Source of the DNA: Pedobacter caeni
Lineage (GTDB): Bacteria > Bacteroidota > Bacteroidia > Sphingobacteriales > Sphingobacteriaceae
Reading direction: 5' to 3'
Assembly: GCF_900129215.1 (NCBI RefSeq)
Contig: NZ_FQUQ01000001.1
Location: 1,612,001 to 1,676,000 of the forward strand
DNA: 64,000 nt
Shown here: positions 7,990-16,687 of the stretch, one piece after another
Position numbering within the stretch: position 1 is the first letter of the stretch
Layout of the letters: each line of letters begins with the position of its first letter
Notes under the pieces: model-generated
The model's input: only the letters and a program-made list of their open reading frames with translations
Told to the model about the DNA's origin: nothing
Databases searched by the model: none
Translations under genes and position numbers: made by a program

Positions 7990-9779
7990 TGAAGATCAAA
8001 CTGACTATTCTGTGCCTTTTCTTATATGGAGCCGCCCATGCCCAAACTTCTGTTGTCAACTACCAGCAGAACCTTTCCAAACGCCTCAGCTTTGACATCA
8101 AACAGGAAAAGGTAAGTACGGTATTGGCTAAAATGAGTAAAGCGGGAGATTTCTACTTTGCCTATAACGGCGCTTTATTTTCGCAGGATAGTCTGGTAAA
8201 CCTGAGTGTGAAAAATGCACCGGTAAGAGATGTGCTCGACAAAATCTTCAATGGAAAGGTCGATTATAAAGAAAATTCAGAATATATCATTCTCCGATAT
8301 GCCGTAAACCACCTGACGATTGAACCGGAAAACATCACTACCGCCGAAAACCTGTACATGATCAGTGGATATGTAATTGATACTCAGACAGGAAAAAAGG
8401 TAAAACAAGCCAGTGTCTATGAAAAACGATTGTTACAGTCGACCTTAACAGACAATGATGGCTATTTCAGGTTACGTTTCAAAGGGGAACACAAAGAAGT
8501 GATCCTCAACGCAAGTAAGGAAACTTACAGAGATACTGCACTGGTCTTTCTTGCAGATATCACCATTAAACCGGAATCTTATGATGATCCGGACAAAGAA
8601 AAAGGCAGCATGTTTTCCAATGCGATTGAAGAGCTGGGAATTGGCCGGTTTTTCATTTCTTCTAAACAGCGGTTTCAGAACATGAACATTTCGGGTTTCT
8701 TCGCCAACACTCCATTTCAAACTTCTCTCACCCCCGGATTAAGCTCCCATGGGATGATGAGCTCTCAGGTGATCAACAAAGTCTCTCTTAATATCTTAGG
8801 TGGTTATACTGCAGGGGTAAATGGTTTCGAAATGGCAGGTTTGTTTAACCTCACCAAGGGAGATGTCAATAAATTTCAGGCTGCAGGTCTTTTCAATGCA
8901 GTTGGAGGAGCGGTGGATGGAATCCAGATTGCCGGACTGCATAACGATGTACGAAAGACGCTAAATGGCGTACAAGCTGGCGGATTGCTCAACCTCGTTA
9001 AAGGTGATGCAAAAGGGGTTCAGATTGCCGGGGCAATGAATATTGTCAGCGGAAATATGAAAGGTGTTCAGGCCGCAGGTCTGGTCAATATCGTGAGTAA
9101 AGAACACCATGGGGTACAGATTTCAGGTTTAGGAAATATCAATTCCAGAAGCTCGCATGGCGTATCCATCGGCGGTTTGGGGAACCTGACCTCAGGAACT
9201 TCTTCCGGAGTACAACTTGCAGGTTTGTTCAATTATGCCAAAAACAATACCGGGTTTCAACTTGCCCTGATCAACTTTTCCGATTCCTCTTCAGGAACAA
9301 GCCTTGGTCTTCTTAATTTTGTGGGAAATGGGTATCACAAAGTAAGCCTCTATGCTAATGAGCTGACCAATACCAACGTAGCATATAAAAGCGGAAATGC
9401 AAACTTATATAATGTCATCTTTGCGGGTAAAAACTTTTCAGATTCTGCAAGGGTAGAAACCTTAGGTCTTGGTTTCGGTCATGATTTTATCTTCAATAAA
9501 ACATTATCTGTTGCTCCGGAACTGAGTTTTCAATATTTATACCTTGGCAACTGGAAATACAGCAATACGTTAACGAAGTTCCAGGTCAACCTTCAGATTC
9601 AACTCTTTAAAGGCTTTACCATATTTGGCGGTCCCTCCTATTCCTATTATAACAGCGATGCTCCTCCGGGATCAAGTGCCAAAGGTTACCGGCAGGAAGT
9701 TCCTCCCCGAAAACACCATACTTTTAGTGGAAATAACCAGGGATGGTATGGCTGGAATGCCGGAATCACGATTTTTTAA
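7989..9779 (+). CDS. STN domain / CarboxypepD_reg-like / LA_2272 surface repeat protein
   Basis: 596 aa. A signal peptide (FLYGAAHAQ) is followed by an STN (secretin/TonB short N-terminal) domain at ~28-105 (LSFDIKQEKVSTVLAKMS, VRDVLDKIFNG). Next is a carboxypeptidase-regulatory-like beta-sandwich at ~122-190 (ISGYVIDTQTGKKVKQASV). From residue ~282 there are ten 16-aa GVQxAGLxN repeats, and the end is barrel-like (FKGFTIFGGPSYSYY). Usually the STN domain sits on a TonB-dependent SusC/FecA receptor; here no TonB plug or 22-strand barrel is present. The protein overlaps fecR by one base, so it is the likely signal input for that anti-sigma factor. This is an unusual domain order. Confidence 0.85.
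   Translation: MKIKLTILCLFLYGAAHAQTSVVNYQQNLSKRLSFDIKQEKVSTVLAKMSKAGDFYFAYNGALFSQDSLVNLSVKNAPVRDVLDKIFNGKVDYKENSEYIILRYAVNHLTIEPENITTAENLYMISGYVIDTQTGKKVKQASVYEKRLLQSTLTDNDGYFRLRFKGEHKEVILNASKETYRDTALVFLADITIKPESYDDPDKEKGSMFSNAIEELGIGRFFISSKQRFQNMNISGFFANTPFQTSLTPGLSSHGMMSSQVINKVSLNILGGYTAGVNGFEMAGLFNLTKGDVNKFQAAGLFNAVGGAVDGIQIAGLHNDVRKTLNGVQAGGLLNLVKGDAKGVQIAGAMNIVSGNMKGVQAAGLVNIVSKEHHGVQISGLGNINSRSSHGVSIGGLGNLTSGTSSGVQLAGLFNYAKNNTGFQLALINFSDSSSGTSLGLLNFVGNGYHKVSLYANELTNTNVAYKSGNANLYNVIFAGKNFSDSARVETLGLGFGHDFIFNKTLSVAPELSFQYLYLGNWKYSNTLTKFQVNLQIQLFKGFTIFGGPSYSYYNSDAPPGSSAKGYRQEVPPRKHHTFSGNNQGWYGWNAGITIF
8832..9295 (+). repeat. Coding tandem repeat array (16 aa units)
   Basis: About ten in-frame 48-bp units encoding patterns such as GVQAAGLVNIVSKEHH. 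Same family as the array at 3120-3590, with Leu where that array has Phe. Confidence 0.8.
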
Positions 9780-9809
9780 GTTCAGGAATCTCTATTCGTC
9801 AAGCACATT

Positions 9810-10493
9810 TCAGGTCAGCAGCTGAAGTAACTCTTTCAATCCTTCTGTAGCTTTCTTTTCAATTCTGATCACCTTTTTGCGGTCCCTTACCTCAGGAATC
9901 TTAGGATCAATGATATATCTCGGGCTTCCCGGAGGGACAAAATTGATCAGGCCTGCTGCCGGATATACGGCAAGGGAACTCCCAACCAGGACAAAAATAT
10001 CTGCGGATTCACAGATTTCAGAAGCGGTTTCAATCATAGGTACCGATTCCCCAAACCAGACTACATGTGCACGCAGCTGAGATCCAAGTTCACATTGCTC
10101 CCCCATCTTTATTTCCCATCCGTTGATGGGATAAGTGAGCCTGTGATGCATGTCGGATTGAGAGCGGGTAATGACTCCATGTAAATGGATCACATTTGAA
10201 GAACCTGCCCTTTCGTGCAAATCGTCTATATTCTGGGTAATGATCTGAACATCATAGTGTTTCTCCAGTTCTACCAGGCCACGATGCGCATCATTAGGCT
10301 GAGCAGCCAGGACCTGTTTCCTCCGTTGGTTATAGAAATCCTGTACCACTTCCGGATTTCTCTTCCAGGCTTCAGGGGTGGCCACATCATAAACGTTAAA
10401 CCCCTCCCATAATCCATCGGTATCCCTAAAGGTTTTTAATCCGCTCTCGGCACTAATTCCTGCACCCGTTAAGACGACTAATTTCTTCTTCAT
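9810..10493 (-). CDS. cobB: Sir2 family NAD-dependent protein deacylase
   Basis: 227 aa from the ATG at 10493; a start seven codons earlier is in frame but less likely. Sirtuin motifs: TGAGISAESGLKTFRD (9-24), TQNIDDLH (86-93), catalytic His105 in HLHG, and VWFGE. Tyr54 and Arg57 form the YxxR pair that marks class III sirtuins, which prefer succinyl or malonyl lysine. The structural zinc site is missing: only Cys134 remains where four Cys are normally found. I believe this occurs in other Bacteroidota sirtuins, but could not check. The 5' end overlaps the upstream HTTM gene by 41 bp, so it is probably translated from that transcript. Confidence 0.88.
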   Translation of the reverse strand: MKKKLVVLTGAGISAESGLKTFRDTDGLWEGFNVYDVATPEAWKRNPEVVQDFYNQRRKQVLAAQPNDAHRGLVELEKHYDVQIITQNIDDLHERAGSSNVIHLHGVITRSQSDMHHRLTYPINGWEIKMGEQCELGSQLRAHVVWFGESVPMIETASEICESADIFVLVGSSLAVYPAAGLINFVPPGSPRYIIDPKIPEVRDRKKVIRIEKKATEGLKELLQLLT

Positions 10494-11403
10494 AAATTGT
10501 GTTCTTCCGATCAAATATAGCTAAAAAGCGCCAATTTGGGTTACGGAATAAGAGGGCACCAAAGGCACTGAGGTCGAATACAATCATGATCCAGGCGAAC
10601 ATTTGTAAGCCCATAACTGCTCCGATAAAGACGTGCATGAGCAAGACGGAGATCAATAATACGACCTGCATTTTGGGCCACCTGATCCAGATGAGCAAGG
10701 GGAAACCCAACTCTATAAACAAGGTACCCCAGGTCAATCCTGCCGAAACCCAGGAATAACTGGCCAGTGATTTCAGAAAGGGAGTTAGTCCGGTATAAAA
10801 CTGCGGTTGGTTGATCGCCTGCCAGATGGCGGTTCCATTCATCCACTCCGCCCCTCCCAGCTTGGAATACCCTGCAGTAAAATAGACAATACACAAATGG
10901 ACCTGTAACACCCGCAGGTAAAAGTTGAGCTGTTGGGGGTTGATGCTTTGTTTTTCTTTCCGGATGAGCTGATCGATCGAGCAGACCTTTTCAACAGGAA
11001 AAATTAAGGTATAAAAGAGTAAGGTAAAAAGAAATCCATCGAAGCCGAAAGCCAATAAGTTATAGCCGTTAAAAATCATCAGATGGATGAGCAAACAGAT
11101 AAATGCACTGATCTTTGTCTTGAAACCAAACAATAAAAAACAAGCCGAAACTCCAAATATGACATACAGGATCGTCAGGAAAACGGATTCATTCCCGATG
11201 CCAAAAAACTCAATTACCTTGGGTAACGATAAAGTATAAGATACATCCAGCGGTTTCGTCAGCACATCCTGAATGATGCCATGCTGACTGAACAACATAT
11301 CCAGCTGACCAAATTCTACAAATATTTTAGCAAGAATAGTGAGGGCAACACCAATACGCAAAACCGCGAGTTGTATGGCATGATTAAAGGTTACAGGTTT
11401 CAT
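10453..11403 (-). CDS. HTTM-domain membrane protein, SdpB-like
   Basis: 316 aa from ATG 11403; upstream in-frame starts would add an unlikely 54 residues that overlap the previous gene. There are about six to seven TM helices, with motifs such as IVYFTAGYSKLGGAEWMNGTA and LTWGTLFIELGFPLLI (excerpts). This fits the HTTM superfamily, which includes vitamin-K-dependent gamma-carboxylase-like proteins and SdpB of the Bacillus sporulation-delaying peptide system. It starts 10 bp after the preceding single-TM protein, and its 3' end overlaps cobB. Inferred: the membrane component of a peptide maturation system. HTTM membership is fairly secure; SdpB-like function is a hypothesis from context. Confidence 0.65.
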   Translation of the reverse strand: MKPVTFNHAIQLAVLRIGVALTILAKIFVEFGQLDMLFSQHGIIQDVLTKPLDVSYTLSLPKVIEFFGIGNESVFLTILYVIFGVSACFLLFGFKTKISAFICLLIHLMIFNGYNLLAFGFDGFLFTLLFYTLIFPVEKVCSIDQLIRKEKQSINPQQLNFYLRVLQVHLCIVYFTAGYSKLGGAEWMNGTAIWQAINQPQFYTGLTPFLKSLASYSWVSAGLTWGTLFIELGFPLLIWIRWPKMQVVLLISVLLMHVFIGAVMGLQMFAWIMIVFDLSAFGALLFRNPNWRFLAIFDRKNTIYEEEISRLNGCRN

Positions 11404-11413
11404 GATCTGAAGT

Positions 11414-11890
11414 TTATTTATAGGTGTAAGTTCCATTACAAATTTCCCGGAAACGGTTCGCTTTCCTAGACTTGCGGTACTCTGCCATGGTTGGAGGCAT
11501 ATATTCCCCAACGGATATATAAGTTGGCCCTGCATTGGGATATTTGGCAAAAATATAAGAAGCAACTACCCTGGACATTAATTCGTAGGCTTTGTGGTTC
11601 CTGAAGGTATGGAGCACCGAAGAAAACCGGCAGTCCAGAATATTTGTCCCTGTTCCGAAAGCATCTTGTTTCAGTTCTTTGCCGTCAATCAGGGTATAAG
11701 TTTTAACCACAGTCTGGTTGCCTACGTTGGGCGAAAAGAAACTGTAACCAAAACCGCCACCAGTCCAGGAGGAATACCTCAGCATCATCCCGTCGAACAC
11801 CTGATTATCGCATACATTAGCCAATCCCGATCCCAATAGAACCACACAAAGGTGGAAGTAGAGGAAGCCTTTAAGTAATCTGTTTCGCAT
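11414..11890 (-). CDS. Single-TM membrane-anchored protein, SdpA-like candidate
   Basis: 158 aa from ATG 11890. One N-terminal TM segment (LLKGFLYFHLCVVLLGSGLA) is followed by an extracytoplasmic domain with GYSFFSPNVGN and three Cys. Size, topology and position just before an HTTM protein resemble SdpA, which partners SdpB in maturing the SDP peptide in Bacillus. Direct sequence similarity cannot be judged here. The start lies 13 bp downstream of a strong terminator, so the gene is probably reached by readthrough from the gene upstream. An alternative is an unrelated Bacteroidota HTTM accessory protein. Confidence 0.55.
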   Translation of the reverse strand: MRNRLLKGFLYFHLCVVLLGSGLANVCDNQVFDGMMLRYSSWTGGGFGYSFFSPNVGNQTVVKTYTLIDGKELKQDAFGTGTNILDCRFSSVLHTFRNHKAYELMSRVVASYIFAKYPNAGPTYISVGEYMPPTMAEYRKSRKANRFREICNGTYTYK

Positions 11891-11902
11891 GATTATAGGA
11901 TT

Positions 11903-11934
11903 TAAAAAAGGGAGCGGACCGAAGTCCGCCCCCC
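11903..11934 (-). terminator. Intrinsic terminator/attenuator with UUCG loop
   Basis: On the minus strand a GC-rich ~10-bp stem closes a TTCG loop and is followed by TTTTTT. It lies between the small secreted protein gene (ends 11952) and the SdpA-like gene (starts 11890). It should sharply reduce transcription into the membrane genes. Confidence 0.85.
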
Positions 11935-11951
11935 AATAGGGATGATACCGT

Positions 11952-12380
11952 TTATTTTCCGCCGCCTCTGGCTGCATTTAATTTAACAGACTGAACCGCC
12001 TTTTTAGTCAGATTGCTGTTCAATTGAGAAATCACGGCATTCTGAAGCTCTTTTCCGTTGGTAATCACTTTTACGGCAACGATCACATCAGAAGCTGATA
12101 AACCACCTTTAGCTCCGATTTTAGAGCCGCTTAATTTACCAATGGTTCCAATTGGGGCAGTACCAAACACTTTAGAACTGGAACGGCCACCTTTTGAAGT
12201 TGTGACCGTTAAACGGTAGGTAGAAGGATCTTCATTTTTAAGGGTGGCCAACACTTTATCTACTTCAGCTTGTGAGCTGGTGTTGATGATGATACCTTTA
12301 GCAGTTTCCTGAGCGTTTGCTGCTGTAGCTCCAAGCATCAGGAACAAACTTGCACAGATAGGGATAAGTAATTTTTTCAT
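11952..12380 (-). CDS. Small secreted protein, possible peptide precursor
   Basis: 142 aa. Clear signal peptide (MKKLLIPICASLFLMLGATA, cleavage near ANAQ). The mature part is ~118 aa, rich in Gly, Ser, Lys and Ala, with a GSKIGAKGGLSASDVIVAVK stretch, no Cys, and a basic end (LNAARGGGK). I do not recognise a family. It is first in a set with an SdpA-like and an HTTM/SdpB-like gene, separated from them by a strong terminator. That layout is typical of an abundant secreted product and scarcer processing proteins. No immunity protein is recognisable nearby. It could equally be a periplasmic protein unrelated to toxins. Confidence 0.6.
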   Translation of the reverse strand: MKKLLIPICASLFLMLGATAANAQETAKGIIINTSSQAEVDKVLATLKNEDPSTYRLTVTTSKGGRSSSKVFGTAPIGTIGKLSGSKIGAKGGLSASDVIVAVKVITNGKELQNAVISQLNSNLTKKAVQSVKLNAARGGGK

Positions 12381-12502
12381 GGTTTTGGTTTTTAATGGTT
12401 AAATAAATTGATGAATTGATCTATAGATTCAACACATTAGTCGCAAAGCCGGAACAAAGGGAAACACGTTTAGGAATATTTTTTAAAATATTTTAGAAAA
12501 GG

Positions 12503-15286
12503 TCACTTAACAGCGATTAAGGCTGTTTTTTTTATCAAAAATAAATCCAGCAAAGTCAGGCCTGCGAACAAAATCAAGGCGATGCCCAGGCTTAAATACC
12601 AGCAATTTGATGAATTTTCAATACCATCGGTATTGCCGAGAACAATGGTTGCAGCCCAGAAATAAGGCAGCTGATACAACTGATCATTCTCCAGAAGAAA
12701 ATCAAGTTTAGCCCGGTTTAAGGCTACGTCTTTAGGAATTCCCTCCTGCAGGTATTTATAGAACCGCTCGGTGAGCTGATAGGTAGTTTTATTGTCAACC
12801 TGCCATAGGTTGGTGAGCGTAGATGGCACACCGGCAGTCATAAATGCCCTGGCCAGACTAAACACGCCCTCTCCTTCGGCATGATAGCCAACCCCGGTAT
12901 TACAGGCCGAGAGCACCAGGAGTGAAGTATGCGGGAAGCTCATCTTTTGAATATCTGAAAGGGAAACCGTAGAATCGGCCATATACAATACCGGATCCTT
13001 CCTGCTGCTGTCGGCAGCAGCATGGGCATAAATCTGTACAATCTCATACCTGCTCAGGTGATTTAGGAATCCGGCTCTTGTGGCAGCCCGGTTAATGATC
13101 AGCTTAGCGGATTTAAAATAGAGAACGATATTTTTAAGCGATTGATCTGCCCCGGGAAGAGCGGCCAGATTAAAGTTCTGGTTGTAAGCAGAAGGGGCAA
13201 TTCCCAAAAAGTGATGCTCATCAACGGTCTGAATATTGATCTTTTTCATCATCACCCGCATGGAATGCACATAACTAAAGATATATTTCTTAGCCAGAAA
13301 GCTGCTCTTGTCTGAAGAATCCGATAACAAGGCATCAAAAGGGATAAACTGATCATCCAAAGACACGATCACCCGTCCTTCTGGCACTTTCAGCGGTGCA
13401 ATCAGTTGCTGATATAAACGAAAGGCCACTTTTTCATAGGATCCGTAATATTGGTTCAGCAATGATTTATTGGAACACAGGTTGAGTAAGCTCTTGACGT
13501 CCTTCCCATAAGCCTGGTACGGAATCTTCAGCAGTTTCTGCTTTTCAGGAGATAAGAGCAAGGCATACTGGACAGAATCACCTGTAAAATACGCAATCAG
13601 GGATTGTTTCTGCTCCCGAAGCTTATTCTTTACCGAAGGGTAAGGGTATACAGAGTTGTCGTACTTGTATTGATAATATGTAGGATACTGCTCTTCCAAT
13701 CCCCTGATAAATGACTCCCATTTGTCCTGTGAGTGCTGCCATTTATCCAATACCTGTTTATAAAGTGCATCATTTTTATTCATAGACAGGAGCTTCGTGC
13801 TCAATGTATATGTTTTTACCCGCAGCTGTCTTTCGACATTCCGGTCTTTTTCTGCCAGGTAATTCTCCGCAAAAAGTGCACAGAGTTTGTCGTTGAGCAA
13901 TACAGCCCTGCTTTTTTCAAAAAAATAATACGCTTTTTCTATGTTTTGAAGCAGGTAGCACACTTCGATCGCTTCCTCATACATCTCTTTGGTTTTTTTA
14001 CGCCAGATGAGTTTGGATTGCTCCCCATCCTGTTTCCACCTCATAATGTCTACCGCCTGATCTGCGATTTCGTAAGTCTTCAGCGCCATCATCAGTGTCT
14101 TCCTGTTTTTCTCTTTTCGATATAGTCCAAGCAGGGCTGCTCCCTTATTGGCCAATATGGTCGATACGAAGTAATCATTAGCGACCAACTTTAACATATC
14201 CTTAGTCAGATTGCTGTTAATGGCAGTATCACTGAAATTTAAAGGGAGGACATTCAATGCTTTCTGATAGCATTTCAATGCCTGATGAAAGTCATTATTC
14301 TTCCAGTATACCACCCCGATATTGGAATACAAACCTGCAATCTGGTAACTATCGCCAACTTTTTGAGCCATTTTCAGTCCTTCATTGTAATAGTAAACCG
14401 CCTTTTTCTTCTGGTTTAAACGGTGCAGGTAAACACGGCCAATTTCCAGCAGATCCCTGGAACATTGCTCCCAGTTCTCCTGGCTTTTATTCAATTCCAG
14501 CGACTGATGATAGAAGCTCAGGGCATCAGCGATTTTTCCGGATTTCTGAAGAAGATCTGCATATACGGAATAACTTGTTGCCAGATGCTCCGGGCTTGCC
14601 TCCTTCCCCTCCAATAAGGAGATTGCCTTTCTGACACAAACTTCAGCATCAGCAAACATCCCCATTTCAACTTCAGACTGTGCCTTTTGTGCCAATAATG
14701 GAGCCATGGCCATCCGGTCTTTGCGTTCTGCGGCAAAGAATAAGCCTTCATCCGCCTGCTCAATACTTTTCTCATAATCTCCGGTTTGGAAAAAAGAATA
14801 GGCCGTCTGTTCATAGGCCATAAAAACGATAAAATGCTTATCCGGATAATTGCGTCCCGATTCAATGCAGCGTCCAAAATAGTGATGAGACTCCTTTAGG
14901 AAATGAAGCTTTTTATAAAAAATGCCCAGGTTAAAGTAATTGTTGGTTAAAGAGGAAGGATCTCCCCCTTTTCCCATGTTTACCTTAACCGCTTCCTTAG
15001 TATAAATAATAGCGCGTTCCAAATCACCCGCCTTGTTATAAATATCCCCTATGCGGTGCACAATCTGGGCATATACCCCATTTTTTAAAGGATGACATTT
15101 GATAAATTCGTGCTGCAGTTCTTTTAAGTGCCCGATCTTTTGAGCATAACTATCGCTGGTATTTGTTTGGATGTCCACTATTTTATTGAGGATGTCCTGA
15201 TCCGGAAGACATTGGCCGTTTAAGGCTAAAATTCCATAAAACATCAGCAACAACAACAAGGCACCCTTCCATAAAAAGCGTTTCAT
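12503..15286 (-). CDS. Secreted TPR-CHAT caspase-like protease with C-terminal TM
   Basis: 927 aa. Signal peptide (GALLLLLMFYGILALNGQC), then eight or more TPR repeats (~40-400), a coiled linker, a CHAT domain (~600-880) and a C-terminal TM helix (LSLGIALILFAGLTLLDLFL) followed by a short basic tail. The CHAT catalytic dyad is intact: His755 in IYAHAA and Cys795 in LSACNTG. CHAT proteases are caspase relatives, and TPR-CHAT proteins act in regulated proteolysis, for example with type III-E CRISPR effectors. The predicted topology puts the protease in the periplasm, anchored in the inner membrane. It is the last gene of an operon with an ECF sigma factor, a TPR anti-sigma factor and a subtilisin (15 bp after the subtilisin stop). 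Confidence 0.88.
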   Translation of the reverse strand: MKRFLWKGALLLLLMFYGILALNGQCLPDQDILNKIVDIQTNTSDSYAQKIGHLKELQHEFIKCHPLKNGVYAQIVHRIGDIYNKAGDLERAIIYTKEAVKVNMGKGGDPSSLTNNYFNLGIFYKKLHFLKESHHYFGRCIESGRNYPDKHFIVFMAYEQTAYSFFQTGDYEKSIEQADEGLFFAAERKDRMAMAPLLAQKAQSEVEMGMFADAEVCVRKAISLLEGKEASPEHLATSYSVYADLLQKSGKIADALSFYHQSLELNKSQENWEQCSRDLLEIGRVYLHRLNQKKKAVYYYNEGLKMAQKVGDSYQIAGLYSNIGVVYWKNNDFHQALKCYQKALNVLPLNFSDTAINSNLTKDMLKLVANDYFVSTILANKGAALLGLYRKEKNRKTLMMALKTYEIADQAVDIMRWKQDGEQSKLIWRKKTKEMYEEAIEVCYLLQNIEKAYYFFEKSRAVLLNDKLCALFAENYLAEKDRNVERQLRVKTYTLSTKLLSMNKNDALYKQVLDKWQHSQDKWESFIRGLEEQYPTYYQYKYDNSVYPYPSVKNKLREQKQSLIAYFTGDSVQYALLLSPEKQKLLKIPYQAYGKDVKSLLNLCSNKSLLNQYYGSYEKVAFRLYQQLIAPLKVPEGRVIVSLDDQFIPFDALLSDSSDKSSFLAKKYIFSYVHSMRVMMKKINIQTVDEHHFLGIAPSAYNQNFNLAALPGADQSLKNIVLYFKSAKLIINRAATRAGFLNHLSRYEIVQIYAHAAADSSRKDPVLYMADSTVSLSDIQKMSFPHTSLLVLSACNTGVGYHAEGEGVFSLARAFMTAGVPSTLTNLWQVDNKTTYQLTERFYKYLQEGIPKDVALNRAKLDFLLENDQLYQLPYFWAATIVLGNTDGIENSSNCWYLSLGIALILFAGLTLLDLFLIKKTALIAVK

Positions 15287-15301
15287 AAAAAGCCGGCTGT
15301 T

Positions 15302-16675
15302 TTATTTGATACAAGCGCCGTTGTGGATGTCTTTTTTCGCAAGGGCGGCATGGTTGACCAGAATCTGACCCGTATGATCGTCATTACTCATCACTTTAAG
15401 TGCGGCCAGAAAATCTGCTTTTTTGATATTCGGGATGTAGAGGCTTTTCTTACAATTCGCCCCGATGAGTCCTGTCGCAATGGCGGTCGCAAAAGAAGAG
15501 CCACTGATCAGGGTTGTTACCCGTCCCAGCTCCTCAAAAGGGAGTTTAAACTTCATTCCTTCTTTGGAAACCTCATCGGCAAGAACTCCAAGATCTACGT
15601 AATCCTTTGAGTAATTCTGGCTAAAACATACCGTACGCCCATCTGTGGTGGTCACAGTCACTACGCTATTGCTAACAGTACTGAGATGAGCAGGATAGAA
15701 ATTATGGATGGCCAGGTTCCTCAGCTGTGAATCTGTTAACATCAGGCCATGTTCCAGAAAGTACAGCTGCTTTGCAATGGCATCATCTGCATCAATCTTA
15801 TTCCCTGAGGCGGTGACAAAAAGAATCCCCTGTTTTCTGAGCACATTGCTGATCAGCTTTTTCAAATAAGGAACAGGAAGTTCATAGTAATAATAAAACC
15901 CCCAGCTGGCATTGATGAGCTGTGCACCTTTGGCGATTGCGAAATGAATGGCACAGATGATCCCAAAAAGATCTCCTTGTCCGTTTTTATCATGGGTTTT
16001 AAGGGGCATAATCTTTACCCTGTTCTCTTTGGCATGTTTAAACTCATTGATGATCAACTGACTGACCACCGTTCCATGCCTGCCGGCATGATCGTCCTTA
16101 AAATTTCCATTATCAGACACAAAATTCCAGCCTGTTTTTTGCGCTTTATAACAATCCCCCACAGCAGTTCCATCTTTTTCCTGCCATAAATAACCGGGAT
16201 CTACAAGATCAGTATCTATTCCAGTGTCCAATACGGCAACGATGATTTCTTCTTTACGTTCATTGTTCCGCTCCTCAACAGCTTTCTTCAGCCCTTCCCG
16301 CTCCCTCGAAGATTCAGGAATGGTATTGAAAAAATTAAGGGAATATGATTCCCCGACGGTGGTTGACTTTGGCCCTGAGCCTGCCCTTACCGAATCGGTA
16401 TTGACCAGGGTATGAATTCCTTTTGCCGACCATAACTGCACCGGAATCTTACAGTTTCCACAAGAACTGATCTTAATCCCATCGGGATTAAAACCGCTAT
16501 CCCTAAAGGAAACTTTAATGATGTTGATGTCTGCCTGGGTGGGTACCTTTTTGAAATACAGTAAAATCTGATCCTTCCGGTAACTGCCGGCCAATAACCG
16601 CTCGGTCTTACTATTGGTCTTTTTAATCCAGACAGGATGATCTTTCCGCCTGGATGGTTCTTGTTGTTTAGTCAT
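15302..16675 (-). CDS. Subtilisin-like S8 serine peptidase (cytoplasmic)
   Basis: 457 aa. The catalytic triad is visible: Asp150 (VAVLDTGID), His200 (GRHGT) and Ser394 (SGSSFAT), with oxyanion Asn292 (TASGN). Residues 1-140 are a charged N-terminal region containing a CGNC pair (72-75), and no signal peptide or TM is present, unlike most S8 peptidases. So it should act in the cytoplasm, unless exported by another route. It lies 12 bp after the anti-sigma gene and 15 bp before the CHAT gene. Candidate substrates are the anti-sigma factor's cytoplasmic part or the CHAT pathway; this is inference from operon context only. Confidence 0.88.
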   Translation of the reverse strand: MTKQQEPSRRKDHPVWIKKTNSKTERLLAGSYRKDQILLYFKKVPTQADINIIKVSFRDSGFNPDGIKISSCGNCKIPVQLWSAKGIHTLVNTDSVRAGSGPKSTTVGESYSLNFFNTIPESSREREGLKKAVEERNNERKEEIIVAVLDTGIDTDLVDPGYLWQEKDGTAVGDCYKAQKTGWNFVSDNGNFKDDHAGRHGTVVSQLIINEFKHAKENRVKIMPLKTHDKNGQGDLFGIICAIHFAIAKGAQLINASWGFYYYYELPVPYLKKLISNVLRKQGILFVTASGNKIDADDAIAKQLYFLEHGLMLTDSQLRNLAIHNFYPAHLSTVSNSVVTVTTTDGRTVCFSQNYSKDYVDLGVLADEVSKEGMKFKLPFEELGRVTTLISGSSFATAIATGLIGANCKKSLYIPNIKKADFLAALKVMSNDDHTGQILVNHAALAKKDIHNGACIK

Positions 16676-16687
16676 AAATAGGGATGT

